Source: Synergistales bacterium
Lineage (GTDB): Bacteria > Synergistota > Synergistia > Synergistales > Aminobacteriaceae
DNA length: 42,516 bases
Assembly (NCBI GenBank): GCA_025997955.1
Contig: BNVH01000023.1
Location: 1 to 42,516 of the forward strand
Direction: 5' to 3'
Below, in pieces: positions 14,740-23,393 of this stretch. The position numbers and the translations under genes were made by a program. The notes beneath the pieces were generated by a model, which searched no databases, was not told where the DNA came from, and was given only the letters and a program-made list of their open reading frames with translations. Positions within the stretch are counted from its first letter, which is position 1. Every line of letters begins with the position of its first letter.

Positions 14740-17385
14740 ATGCCAACTGCAACGGCAGACGAGTCGGACTCTGCTCGAATGGCGGAGTTGCTCAAGGGTG
14801 AAAAATATCTGCGGCTACTTTTAGAAAACAGCCCTGAGATTATTTTACTCTTAGATGAAAACGGGCGCATCGCCTACTGCACTGACACGTTGTTGCGTTT
14901 AGTCGGCATATCCGACTTCGCGGAAATAAGAGGCAAGCCCTTTCAGTATCTGTACGGTAGGATAGGGGGCGAGGATTTTGTCAAGGGAGGCGAAAGCAGA
15001 TTTGAAGAAGTCAAGGCCGGGCATAAAACCGTCTCCAAGGATATAAGTATAGATTTTTCAGGCCGAGGCGAGGCCAGGATGTACACCGTCCATGCTTCCT
15101 CCATGCTTGATGAGAACGGCGAGTTCGGGGGCGTTATGGCTATGTACTACGACACCACGGATGTGCGCAACGCCGAAGCCTACTTGCACACACATATACT
15201 TTTAGACGCCACGCCGCTCGCCTGCTCCTTTTGGGATGAAACCGGAAATATGCTAGACTGCAACGAAGAGGCTCTTCGCATGTACGGCGTATCTTGCAAA
15301 TCCGAATATATGGACCGTTTATTTGATTTAAGCCCCGAATATCAACCCGACGGCAGATTGAGCCGTGAGAAAATGGAATGGCAGGACAACGAAGCCATGC
15401 GAACCGGGTATCTCCGCGCGGAGTGGATGCACTGTACGCTTTCAGGGGAACCGCTCCCCGTGGAAGTCACGCTTGTCCGGGTGCCGTGGAAGGGCGGCTA
15501 TGCTCTTACCACTTACTGCCGGGATTTGCGTGAGGTCAAGGCGACTGAGCAGATGGCGCGCGACGCGGAAAAGCGAAGCCGCGAGCTTGAGGTTAAGACC
15601 CGCGCCGCGCAGGTGGCGTCTGAGTCAAAAAGCCGCTTCCTCGCCTCCATGAGCCACGAGATACGCACGCCCATGAACGCCATTATCGGCATGAGCGACC
15701 TGATGCCGATGGAAAATCTGAATGATATCCAGATAGGATACTTAGAAGATATTAAAAAAACGTCCCGCTCGCTGCTGAACATCATCAATGACATTTTGGA
15801 TTTATCCAAAATCGAAGCGGGAAAAATGGAGCTTACGCCCGTACACTTCAATCTGATGGAGCTTTATGACAACGTCTGCTCCATGTGCCGTTTTCTGGCC
15901 GGAAACAATGACTTGGAGTTCCGTTGTTCTTTCGGCGCGGATGTGCCTCATGTGATTTTCGGTGACGACGTGCGTATCAGACAGATTGTTATCAACATTA
16001 TAAATAACGCGATCAAATATACCCGCAAGGGCTACGTGGAGTTTCAAGTTCAAAACGTCGTAAAAGACGGCTCTGAAAAATTAGCCTTTCTTGTGCGGGA
16101 CACGGGAATAGGTATAAAACAGGAGAACTTTTCCAAGCTGTTCGACAATTTTCAGCAGTTTGACGCGGAGGAAAATCGCGGCGTTGCGGGCACAGGTCTT
16201 GGGCTTCCTATAACAAAAAACCTCGTAACTATGATGAACGGTGAAATCACCGTAGAAAGCGAATATGGGGTCGGCTCCTTGTTCACGGTGCTGTTGCCCT
16301 TGGTGAGGGGCGATGAGAATAAAATCGAGAATACCGATGGCGTCGCTTTTCTCGTCGCCGCTGAGGGTGTGCGGGTGTTGGTGGTGGATGATAACAGCAT
16401 CAACTTGAAAGTAGCAGTGGCGTATCTGTCTCGTCACAGCATCAAGGCCGATACTGCCTCCGGGGGAGCGACGGCCATCGAAATGCTGAAAACCACCACT
16501 TACGACATTGTGTTCATGGATCACATGATGCCGGATATGGACGGCTTGGAGGCAACCCGCCTCATCCGCGCGTTGGGCGGGTATTTTGCGACTATGCCGA
16601 TTATCGCCCTGAGCGCCAACGCAGTATCGGGAGCCAAGGCTCTTTTCTTGAGCGCTGGCATGAACGACTTTTTAGCGAAGCCGATAGACCCAGCGGCGCT
16701 CAACGCCATGCTGCTCAGATGGCTGCCTCATGGCAAAATATCCCTCACGGAAGAAGCGCCTGCCTCCAAGGCGCCATCCCGAAAACACCAAGACGACGAT
16801 GTGCTGAACACCGAGGAAGGGCTTCATTACGCCGTGGATGACAGGTCAGTTTACGTTCAGCTCTTGCGGAATTTTAAGGCTGACCACTACAGTGACGACG
16901 AAAAAATAGCCGAATTTTTGAAAACGCGGGACACAAAATCAGCCCACCGAACCGCGCACACCCTAAAAAGCACGGCCGCCACTATCGGCGCGGCGCGCCT
17001 AAGCAAAGCCGCCGCCGCCATAGAAACGGAACTTGCGCGTAACGACCCTGAGCGCGTCCCTGAGATGTTGGAACTTCTCAACGCGGAGTTTTCCGCGTTG
17101 AGGGAAAAGCTATCGGCATTAGAAATGGCTTCCCCACTCCAAGACAACAGACAGGAAGCGAGGGAGCTTGACAGGCAGGCGGCTCTTGACCTCATAGAAC
17201 GCCTCACGCCCCTGCTCTCATCCGGAAACGCCCAATGCCTCAGCATGACCGGCGAAATCAAAGAGACGCTTATGCCATTAGGGCGTCAAGTCGAAGAGCT
17301 CATAACGCAAATGGAAGATTTTTCGTTCGAGCTTGGGTTGGACACGTCAAATGCCATTAAACAACTGCTTCTTCAAGTTGAATAA
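14740..17385 (+). CDS. Soluble hybrid sensor histidine kinase (PAS-PAS-HisKA-HATPase-REC-HPt)
   Basis: The 881-aa protein has no membrane segments and is therefore a cytosolic sensor. Domains run as follows: PAS 1 (about 20-145), PAS 2 (about 150-270), a coiled linker, and HisKA with the phospho-acceptor H306 in MSHEIRTPMN. HATPase_c follows (N box with NNAIKY, G1 DTGIGI, G2 GTGLGLPIT), then a receiver domain with phospho-acceptor D594 in MDHMMPDMDG and a C-terminal HPt domain with H740 in AHTLKSTAA. This is a complete His-Asp-His relay lacking only the final DNA-binding regulator, which is not nearby. The signal sensed by the PAS domains cannot be read from sequence. The ATG at 14740 follows GAGAGGTG. 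It probably shares transcription with the coiled-coil gene upstream and the TIR gene downstream. Confidence 0.93.
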   Translation: MPTATADESDSARMAELLKGEKYLRLLLENSPEIILLLDENGRIAYCTDTLLRLVGISDFAEIRGKPFQYLYGRIGGEDFVKGGESRFEEVKAGHKTVSKDISIDFSGRGEARMYTVHASSMLDENGEFGGVMAMYYDTTDVRNAEAYLHTHILLDATPLACSFWDETGNMLDCNEEALRMYGVSCKSEYMDRLFDLSPEYQPDGRLSREKMEWQDNEAMRTGYLRAEWMHCTLSGEPLPVEVTLVRVPWKGGYALTTYCRDLREVKATEQMARDAEKRSRELEVKTRAAQVASESKSRFLASMSHEIRTPMNAIIGMSDLMPMENLNDIQIGYLEDIKKTSRSLLNIINDILDLSKIEAGKMELTPVHFNLMELYDNVCSMCRFLAGNNDLEFRCSFGADVPHVIFGDDVRIRQIVINIINNAIKYTRKGYVEFQVQNVVKDGSEKLAFLVRDTGIGIKQENFSKLFDNFQQFDAEENRGVAGTGLGLPITKNLVTMMNGEITVESEYGVGSLFTVLLPLVRGDENKIENTDGVAFLVAAEGVRVLVVDDNSINLKVAVAYLSRHSIKADTASGGATAIEMLKTTTYDIVFMDHMMPDMDGLEATRLIRALGGYFATMPIIALSANAVSGAKALFLSAGMNDFLAKPIDPAALNAMLLRWLPHGKISLTEEAPASKAPSRKHQDDDVLNTEEGLHYAVDDRSVYVQLLRNFKADHYSDDEKIAEFLKTRDTKSAHRTAHTLKSTAATIGAARLSKAAAAIETELARNDPERVPEMLELLNAEFSALREKLSALEMASPLQDNRQEARELDRQAALDLIERLTPLLSSGNAQCLSMTGEIKETLMPLGRQVEELITQMEDFSFELGLDTSNAIKQLLLQVE

Positions 17386-17406
17386 TCCGAATGGAACGTT
17401 TCGCTG

Positions 17407-20400
17407 ATGACGGTCATTAAATGTAAAGTATGCGACGGCGACATTCAGACCGTCACCGGTCAGACCTACGCCACTTGCGGCTACTGCGGCGAAACCGTGA
17501 CGCTGCCCAATGCGCCTGACAATATTCGAGCTAATTTGTTTAATCGCGCCAATCATTTTCGCAGATTAGGCGAGTTTGACAAAGGGTTGGCGGCTTATAA
17601 AAACATTCTGACCGACAACGACGCGGACGCGGAAGCCCACTGGGGCGTTGTGCTGTGCCGTTACGGTGTTGAATATGTCGAGGATACCGCCAATCATAAT
17701 TGTGTTCCGGCCTGCCGCATAGCTCAATACGAGCCCATCTTTTCAGACCCCGATTACCTCGCGGCTATAGAGCGTTCCCGTGACGACCGCGCGCGCAGCC
17801 TGTACGAACAAGAAGCCAGAGCTATAGCCGAAATTCAAAAAGGTATTCTCGCCGTTTCTCAAAACGAAGCTCCGTTTGACGTTTTTATCTGCTGCAAAGA
17901 GAAAACGGCCGGAGGCGGTCGCACAAAGGACAGCGTGGTCGCGCAGAAAATCTATGATCAAATCAGCCAAGCCGGATACCGGGTCTTCTTTGCGCGCGTG
18001 ACGTTAGAGGACAAGAGCGGCGCGCCGGAGCCATACATCTTCAGCGCCCTCAACAGCGCGAGAGTTATGTTGGTCATAGGCACTAGTCCGGAATATTTCA
18101 ATGCCGTTTGGGTGAAAAACGAATGGAGCCGGTATATGGCTATAATGGCAAGAAGTCCGGGACGGCTGCTTATCCCATGCTATTATGGATTTGATCTCCA
18201 CGATCTGCCGGAGGAACTCTCCTCTCTTCAGGCGCAAAATATGAGCAAAGTCGGCTTTACGCAGAATTTGATTCAAGAAGTGCAAAAAGCCTTAGAACTC
18301 CCCAAACCGCCCGAACCTCCCGCTATAGAACCTCTTCTGGCGCGCGCGCGTCTTTTTCTGAGTGACGGATACTTCGAACGCAGCGGCGAATATTGCGATC
18401 GCGCGCTTGACATAGAAGCCGGTTGCGCCGAGGCATATATGATGAAATTCTTGGCTGAAAACGAGTTCAAAACAGAAAACGACATAGTCCCGCGATTTGT
18501 GGAGCGTTTTGAAAAAAAGGCGCTCGGCGTACCGCTCAACACCGCTAAGACATTCGAGAAGCTGACGCCTTTAATCTTGAATGACTCAGAGCGGAAAATA
18601 ATCAATATATTGGAAGCCAATAAGATTTTAGATAAGGATTTTATCGGGAAGTGCCTGCGGTTCGAGCCTCATTTGTTACCAGTTGCCGCTTTTGAAGAGG
18701 CCGCGCGAGATTTTTCATACCCGGACGGTTCGCTGAATTACCAAAACGCGCTGCGCTTCGCCGGGGAAGACAAAAGAGAGGTCTACTCCGGCTATGTTAA
18801 AGAAATTCGCGGCGTTATAGAGGCAAGAGAAAAAAGTGAAAAGGACGAGATAAAAAATATCGAACAAGAAAATATAGAAAACAGCTCACGGCACGCCTTC
18901 ATACTGATTCCATTGTTACAGGAAGCCGAGAGTGAGATAAAACGGCAGCGGGAAGAATTTAAACAAAAGGAAACCGAGAGCGGTTTCTTCGCGAATATTT
19001 TCGGTTCGGCGTCGCCCGTGGCGGCGCCTATAGCGTTCTACAAAGCCTCGCCCAAGCTGCGAGAGATTTTTCTCGCGCTGTCCAGAGAACTGCTATCGGC
19101 AGGCAACTATGAAGCCGCTCTCATAGTTTCCGTGTTCGAAAAATCGGGCTCTTTTTCGGACGCGATAGAGGCTCTTTTGGCCAACCTGTCGCGCAAAAGC
19201 GGCGCAACGCTTTCATGGCGGCATATATCTTCTAGCATCTCGCGTTATTGTCTGTCGGTTAAAAATGATTGCGGCGTAAAGGTAGAGACGGACGGCACGG
19301 TCGTAGCTGACGCCAATAACGAATACGGTCAGCGCGATACTATCGGCTGGCGAGACATCGTAGCGGTCGATAGAGGAAACTTTCATACCGTTGGGTTGGC
19401 GGTGGACGGTACGGTTGTCGCTGACGGGAATAACGAATATGGTCAGTGCGACGTTGCTGATTGGCGAGACATCGTAGCGGTCGCGGCGGGAGGCGAACAT
19501 ACGGTCGGACTGAACGCGGACGGCACGGTTGTCGCCGTGGGAGATAACAGCCGCGGCCAGTGCGACGTTGAAAAATGGACGGGCATAGTGGCCATCGCCG
19601 CGGAACACATCAATACTATAGCCCTTAGAGCGGATGGTACAATAGTCTTTGCGGGGCGCAGCGGTGAAAATGATCAGTGCAAAGTCAACAATCAAAAAAT
19701 CGACTGGTTGGATTGCGTGCCAGTAATTATGGTAACTATGAAGGAAGGTAAAAAAAGTATGAAAGAATATTCTATCGGACTCGTCCCGGGACCCGTCTCA
19801 GTACCGCGAAAAATACGAGAAGCGTGGCTTACGGACTTCGGCAGCGCCGACTTGGAGTCGGAATTTTTTGAGATTTACGCAAAGAACCAAACGCTTACGC
19901 AAAAGCTTTTGGGGACAAAAGAAAGCGTAGTTATCACATCGGGCGAGGCCATGTCTATTCTGTGGGGCTCGCTCAAGTCGACGTTGCGTCCCGGCGACAG
20001 ACTGCTTGCCGTAGCGAGCGGACTTTTCGGAGAGGGCTTCGCTGACATGGGTAAAGACATAGGCGCAGAGGTCGAAACAGTCGCCTCGGAGTACGACTCT
20101 CTTCCCGACCCTGAAAAAGTACGCGGCGTCGCGCTTCGTTTCCGTCCTAAAATAATAACCGCCGTGCACTGCGAGACGCCAAGCGGAACTCTGAACCCGC
20201 TGAAAGAATTAGGGGAAATAGCGCGGGAGGTCGACGCTTTATTTTTGGTGGATTTTGTGTCAAGCGGCGGCGGGGTCGCGGTGGACGCTGATGCCAACCA
20301 TATCGACATCGGTCTTTTGGGCAGTCAAAAAGCCCTCTCACTTCCTCCGTCGCTTTCGGTGTCGGTCATCACCGCTCACGCTTGGGCGGCCATTGAAAAA

Positions 20401-20841
20401 GTACGCTACAGTGGCTACGACGCTTATCTGCCTTGGAAAAACGTACCAAAATCCCACGCCATGCCCTACACTCACGACTGGCACAGCATGACGGCCCTCA
20501 ACATCTCCCTATCGGCCATTATGGAAGAGGGCCAAGAGCGCGTCTTCGCTCGGCATTTCAAAGCCGCTTCGCTATGCCGCAAAATGGCCTCCGAAATGGG
20601 CTTGAAACTCTTTCCCATCTCAGAGGCCATCTGCTCACCCACGGTCAGCGCTTTTTACGTCCCGGAGGGGTGGACGTGGGAGAAATTCGACGCGGCGCTG
20701 CGCGAACGGGGCTTGGCCGTCGGCGGCAACTACGGCAGTCTCGCCGGGAAGGTATTCCGCATAGGACATATGGGAAGCCAAGCTGACGACGCGCTAATCA
20801 CTCGCGGCATGGAGATAATAAAGGACGTTTTAAAAAAATAG
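17407..20841 (+). CDS. Zinc-ribbon/TPR/TIR/RCC1-repeat protein fused to a class V aminotransferase
   Basis: One uninterrupted 1144-aa frame combines modules not usually seen together. A zinc ribbon (C6-x2-C9, C24-x2-C27) is followed by a TPR-like helical region (about 38-140) and a bacterial TIR domain (about 157-300). The TIR domain has FDVFICC, EPYIFSALNSARVML and AVWVKNEW, and E239 in the last motif aligns with the catalytic Glu of SARM1-type NADases. After a helical region come about four RCC1-like repeats (about 625-765; pattern DGTVVAxGxNxxGQCDV). From residue 785 a complete PLP aminotransferase of the alanine/serine-glyoxylate type follows, with D949 for the pyridine nitrogen and Schiff-base K975 in GSQKALSLPP. 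TIR enzymes of this zinc-ribbon type occur in anaerobes, and defence or NAD+ cleavage is a reasonable inference. The join may be a true fusion or a lost stop codon. Confidence 0.85.
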   Translation: MTVIKCKVCDGDIQTVTGQTYATCGYCGETVTLPNAPDNIRANLFNRANHFRRLGEFDKGLAAYKNILTDNDADAEAHWGVVLCRYGVEYVEDTANHNCVPACRIAQYEPIFSDPDYLAAIERSRDDRARSLYEQEARAIAEIQKGILAVSQNEAPFDVFICCKEKTAGGGRTKDSVVAQKIYDQISQAGYRVFFARVTLEDKSGAPEPYIFSALNSARVMLVIGTSPEYFNAVWVKNEWSRYMAIMARSPGRLLIPCYYGFDLHDLPEELSSLQAQNMSKVGFTQNLIQEVQKALELPKPPEPPAIEPLLARARLFLSDGYFERSGEYCDRALDIEAGCAEAYMMKFLAENEFKTENDIVPRFVERFEKKALGVPLNTAKTFEKLTPLILNDSERKIINILEANKILDKDFIGKCLRFEPHLLPVAAFEEAARDFSYPDGSLNYQNALRFAGEDKREVYSGYVKEIRGVIEAREKSEKDEIKNIEQENIENSSRHAFILIPLLQEAESEIKRQREEFKQKETESGFFANIFGSASPVAAPIAFYKASPKLREIFLALSRELLSAGNYEAALIVSVFEKSGSFSDAIEALLANLSRKSGATLSWRHISSSISRYCLSVKNDCGVKVETDGTVVADANNEYGQRDTIGWRDIVAVDRGNFHTVGLAVDGTVVADGNNEYGQCDVADWRDIVAVAAGGEHTVGLNADGTVVAVGDNSRGQCDVEKWTGIVAIAAEHINTIALRADGTIVFAGRSGENDQCKVNNQKIDWLDCVPVIMVTMKEGKKSMKEYSIGLVPGPVSVPRKIREAWLTDFGSADLESEFFEIYAKNQTLTQKLLGTKESVVITSGEAMSILWGSLKSTLRPGDRLLAVASGLFGEGFADMGKDIGAEVETVASEYDSLPDPEKVRGVALRFRPKIITAVHCETPSGTLNPLKELGEIAREVDALFLVDFVSSGGGVAVDADANHIDIGLLGSQKALSLPPSLSVSVITAHAWAAIEKVRYSGYDAYLPWKNVPKSHAMPYTHDWHSMTALNISLSAIMEEGQERVFARHFKAASLCRKMASEMGLKLFPISEAICSPTVSAFYVPEGWTWEKFDAALRERGLAVGGNYGSLAGKVFRIGHMGSQADDALITRGMEIIKDVLKK
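19759..20841 (+). other. Aminotransferase module with its own possible translation start
   Basis: The ATG at 19759 begins MKEYSIGLVPGP, the expected N-terminus of a stand-alone class V aminotransferase (360 aa). AAGGAAGG lies at 19741-19748, 10 nt upstream. The enzyme could therefore be made alone by internal initiation even though it is in frame with the TIR/RCC1 gene. Substrates are probably alanine or serine with glyoxylate or another 2-oxo acid, judged from the family only. Confidence 0.55.
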
Positions 20842-20857
20842 TTTTATCTCGCTTTAC

Positions 20858-21499
20858 CTAACGTTTTCCAAGCGGCAGGATGCAAAGCGGCGTATCTTCG
20901 CCGCTCAGTTTCAGCTCTCGTTTGACGGCGTCTGTTTTCATGGAGACCATATAGCGCGCGCTTATCCCAAGGGAGTCGGCCGCTAAGTAGGCGTTCTGGC
21001 TCATCGCGCCCGCCGCTGTGTGAGCCAAGGCGTTTCCTGCGTTCATGCCCGACATCGAGCCCATGTTGCTGGTATCGGTGACAAATATCAGGACTACCGG
21101 CGCGTCGCGAACAAAACCGTCGCCCGTTATATCGGCGAAGACGTTTTTGTTGGATATCTCTTTTAGAGAATGCCCCTTTCTCTCGTAGAGAAAAACGCCG
21201 TCGCGTTTTACCGCGTAAACTTTGACGTAGGGTTCCTTTCCTCCGGCGAGAGGAACTGTCCAGCCTTTGCCGCCCCGGTTGGCCCCTGTCGCGGCCCAAA
21301 GAATTGAGGACAGCTCCTCAATAGATATTTCTCCCTTTGGAAAATCTCCCCTCGTGCCGGAAGCTCGCTTTTCAAGCAGCGCGAATATAGCATCTCCGCC
21401 TTCTTTTTGTGGCTCGGGCAGCTTCACGTCCGCATAGGCGACGGAAACCATCGCGATAACCATAACCACACTCAACAACACCAAAATCATACGCCTCAT
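20858..21499 (-). CDS. Exported SagB-type nitroreductase-like protein
   Basis: The 213-aa protein starts with a signal peptide (MRR, a hydrophobic stretch, AYA cleavage at about residue 23), so the mature protein should be periplasmic or a surface protein. The rest matches the SagB/ThcOx branch of FMN nitroreductases: ISIEELSSILWAATGANR, a proline-containing substrate loop, and a C-terminal block with SQNAYLAADSLGI. Cytosolic relatives oxidise azolines or reduce nitro and quinone groups; exported single-domain versions are common in anaerobes and have no settled role. The ATG at 21499 follows GGAGG at 21511-21515. The gene converges on the TIR-aminotransferase gene with only 16 nt between their stops. 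Confidence 0.8.
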   Translation of the reverse strand: MRRMILVLLSVVMVIAMVSVAYADVKLPEPQKEGGDAIFALLEKRASGTRGDFPKGEISIEELSSILWAATGANRGGKGWTVPLAGGKEPYVKVYAVKRDGVFLYERKGHSLKEISNKNVFADITGDGFVRDAPVVLIFVTDTSNMGSMSGMNAGNALAHTAAGAMSQNAYLAADSLGISARYMVSMKTDAVKRELKLSGEDTPLCILPLGKR

Positions 21500-21539
21500 A
21501 ACCGCAAAAACCTCCGTTTGTGAAATTTTTTGTAGCGAT

Positions 21540-21545
21540 ATTATA
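21540..21545 (-). promoter_or_regulatory. Consensus -10 box upstream of the SagB-like gene
   Basis: TATAAT is perfect on the minus strand, 41 nt upstream of the start codon, in the AT-rich divergent spacer shared with the EamA gene. No convincing -35 box is visible at normal spacing. Confidence 0.4.
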
Positions 21546-21609
21546 AACTCATTTCATAGTATAGTATATATTTGGTAATTATCTGTCATATTTGTATCGG
21601 GGGCGTTTT

Positions 21610-22503
21610 TTGTTGAGGTATGGTCTCTTGTTGGCGTCGCTGGCGGCCATTTTCTGGGGTATTTCGCCTATTTTTCAAAAACGGGCGTTGAGGGACATGG
21701 GTCTCTTAGAGTTGAACGCTACGCGCGGTTTTGGTGTACTGCTGATGCTTTTGCCGGTGCTTTTTGTTGCCGGGAGAGGAGTTTGGCTACCGGGAGTGAG
21801 TTCTTATCTGACGATAATATTTATCGTCCTTGTGAACAACCTAATCGGTGATGTTTTAGCCTTCATCGCTATTCGCGACATAGGAGCCAGCTTGGCGACA
21901 CCCATTACGGACTCCTATCCGTTAGCGGTAGCTGTTATATCGTGGCTCTGGTTTGGCGAGACAATAACGTCTTTTGTGCTGCTTGGTACGTTTTTAGTTG
22001 TGAGCGGGCTCGTGCTTTTGAACTTGCGCGGCGCGGCAAAGCATAGTTCTCAACAGGTCAATTACTTGCGCGGCGTGGCGTCGGCCGCTTTGGCGGGTCT
22101 GTGTTGGGCTTTCGGGTTGAGCTTGAGCAAATATCTCACACTGCACGGCGTTAGTTCCGCGGCTTTCATTTTCTGGAGAGGAGCTTTCTTTTGCCTGATG
22201 GCTTGGGGAAACTGGGCGCTTTTTAAGGTGTTTCGCCGCGAAAAGACAAGAAGCCTGAAAGATATCCCCTCAGGCGCGCGCGTTACGTCCGCTTTGTCCG
22301 GCGCTACGTCTCTTACGCTGGGGGCTTGGTGCTATACCACAGGCATAACTCTGATTCCCATGAACGTGGCTACCCCGATAGCGACGTCCGCCCCTCTGAT
22401 AACGGCGCTGATAGCCTGCGTTTTCATGGGTGAGCGTCTAAGGTTCGTTCAGTGGTCTGGAATAGTGTTCGTGGTGGTCGGCGCGGTGGTGGTGAGTTTG
22501 TAA
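21610..22503 (+). CDS. EamA/DMT-family transporter
   Basis: This is a drug/metabolite-transporter superfamily permease with about ten hydrophobic helices arranged as two EamA repeats. The first repeat starts at LLASLAAIFWGISPIFQK and the second at RGVASAALAGLCWAFG; each ends in the typical short helix with a GE motif (WFGETIT, FMGERLRF). Members export amino acids, nucleosides or other small metabolites, and the substrate cannot be told from sequence. The frame is open to a TTG at 21592, but a GGGGG at 21599-21603 favours initiation at one of the twin TTG codons at 21610 or 21613. A bidirectional terminator follows and separates it from the one-carbon operon. Confidence 0.88.
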   Translation: MLRYGLLLASLAAIFWGISPIFQKRALRDMGLLELNATRGFGVLLMLLPVLFVAGRGVWLPGVSSYLTIIFIVLVNNLIGDVLAFIAIRDIGASLATPITDSYPLAVAVISWLWFGETITSFVLLGTFLVVSGLVLLNLRGAAKHSSQQVNYLRGVASAALAGLCWAFGLSLSKYLTLHGVSSAAFIFWRGAFFCLMAWGNWALFKVFRREKTRSLKDIPSGARVTSALSGATSLTLGAWCYTTGITLIPMNVATPIATSAPLITALIACVFMGERLRFVQWSGIVFVVVGAVVVSL

Positions 22504-22508
22504 GCAAA

Positions 22509-22556
22509 AAGCAAAAAAGGTGAAATCAGCGCGCTTCGCTTTCACCTTTTTTGCTT
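22509..22556. terminator. Bidirectional terminator between EamA and the formate-channel gene
   Basis: A 17-bp stem (22509-22525 with 22540-22556) surrounds a 14-nt loop and carries A- and T-rich runs on both sides. It lies 5 nt after the EamA stop and 11 nt beyond the stop of the minus-strand FNT gene, ending the long minus-strand operon. Confidence 0.88.
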
Positions 22557-22567
22557 AAAATATATCG

Positions 22568-23392
22568 TTACGCCGTTTTTCTCGCGTGGCAGAACCAGAG
22601 TATTGTCGCTATCCCGGCGCCGCCGATAATATTTCCGATTGTCACCGGCACTAAATTCACAAATAAAAAGTTACCCCACCCGAGAGAAGCGGTGTTGACG
22701 CCAGCCGCCGCCGCCGCGGCGGCGTATTCGGGGACACCCATAGCCATGATTCCCGCAGGGATATAGTACATGTTGGCGACGCTGTGCTCAAATCCGCCGA
22801 TTATGAAAAACACAACGGGGATATAAGCGCCAAGAATACGGCTTACGGAGTCACGTCCGGCGAGGCTACACAGCACACCGAGGCAGACTAAGATATTGCA
22901 GAGAATTCCCGTAATAAGCGCGGGAGCGAAAGCGAGCGCGCATTTTCCGGTGGCTAATCTGATGGTGTGGAGAGCCAGCGCCCCGCCGTTCAGGTTGAGC
23001 TGCCCGCAAACAACGATGCTATAAGCCAAGAGCAAGCCGCCTATCATATTTCCGAGGTAGACAAGCGCCCAGTTCCTGAGCATTCCGTAGAGGTTTGTCC
23101 TATTGGCTAAGAGCGAGATGAAAATCATACAGTTGCCGGTGAAGAGCTCGACGCCCATCAGCATGACCATAGCGAGGCCGAACGGGAAAAGCAGTCCGCT
23201 GACGACGCGGGCTATTCCGGGATTTGTGACGGCGTGCGACGCCGTATTGGCCACCACGGCTCCGGCGCCGATAAGAAACCCGGCGACTATCCCCAGCAAA
23301 ATGAGCTTATAAGTAGGGGACTCCGCTTTCTTTTTTCCTATCTCGACATAGTTTTGCATTACCTCCGGCGCGGAGAAAAAATTGTCCGACAT
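22568..23392 (-). CDS. Formate/nitrite transporter (FNT) family channel
   Basis: The 274-aa membrane protein has about six hydrophobic helices and the FNT pattern, including GVELFTGNCM on the channel helix and NMIGG and GNIIGG on later ones. FNT pentamers (FocA, NirC and relatives) move formate, nitrite or small monovalent anions. Its position directly after fhs, fchA and folD argues for formate. The ATG at 23392 starts MSDNFFSAPEVM, two bases after the folD stop, with GGAGGCG inside the end of folD as ribosome site. The frame stays open upstream, but that part overlaps folD and is not coding here. It is the last gene of the minus-strand operon. Confidence 0.93.
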   Translation of the reverse strand: MSDNFFSAPEVMQNYVEIGKKKAESPTYKLILLGIVAGFLIGAGAVVANTASHAVTNPGIARVVSGLLFPFGLAMVMLMGVELFTGNCMIFISLLANRTNLYGMLRNWALVYLGNMIGGLLLAYSIVVCGQLNLNGGALALHTIRLATGKCALAFAPALITGILCNILVCLGVLCSLAGRDSVSRILGAYIPVVFFIIGGFEHSVANMYYIPAGIMAMGVPEYAAAAAAAGVNTASLGWGNFLFVNLVPVTIGNIIGGAGIATILWFCHARKTA

Positions 23393-23393
23393 G

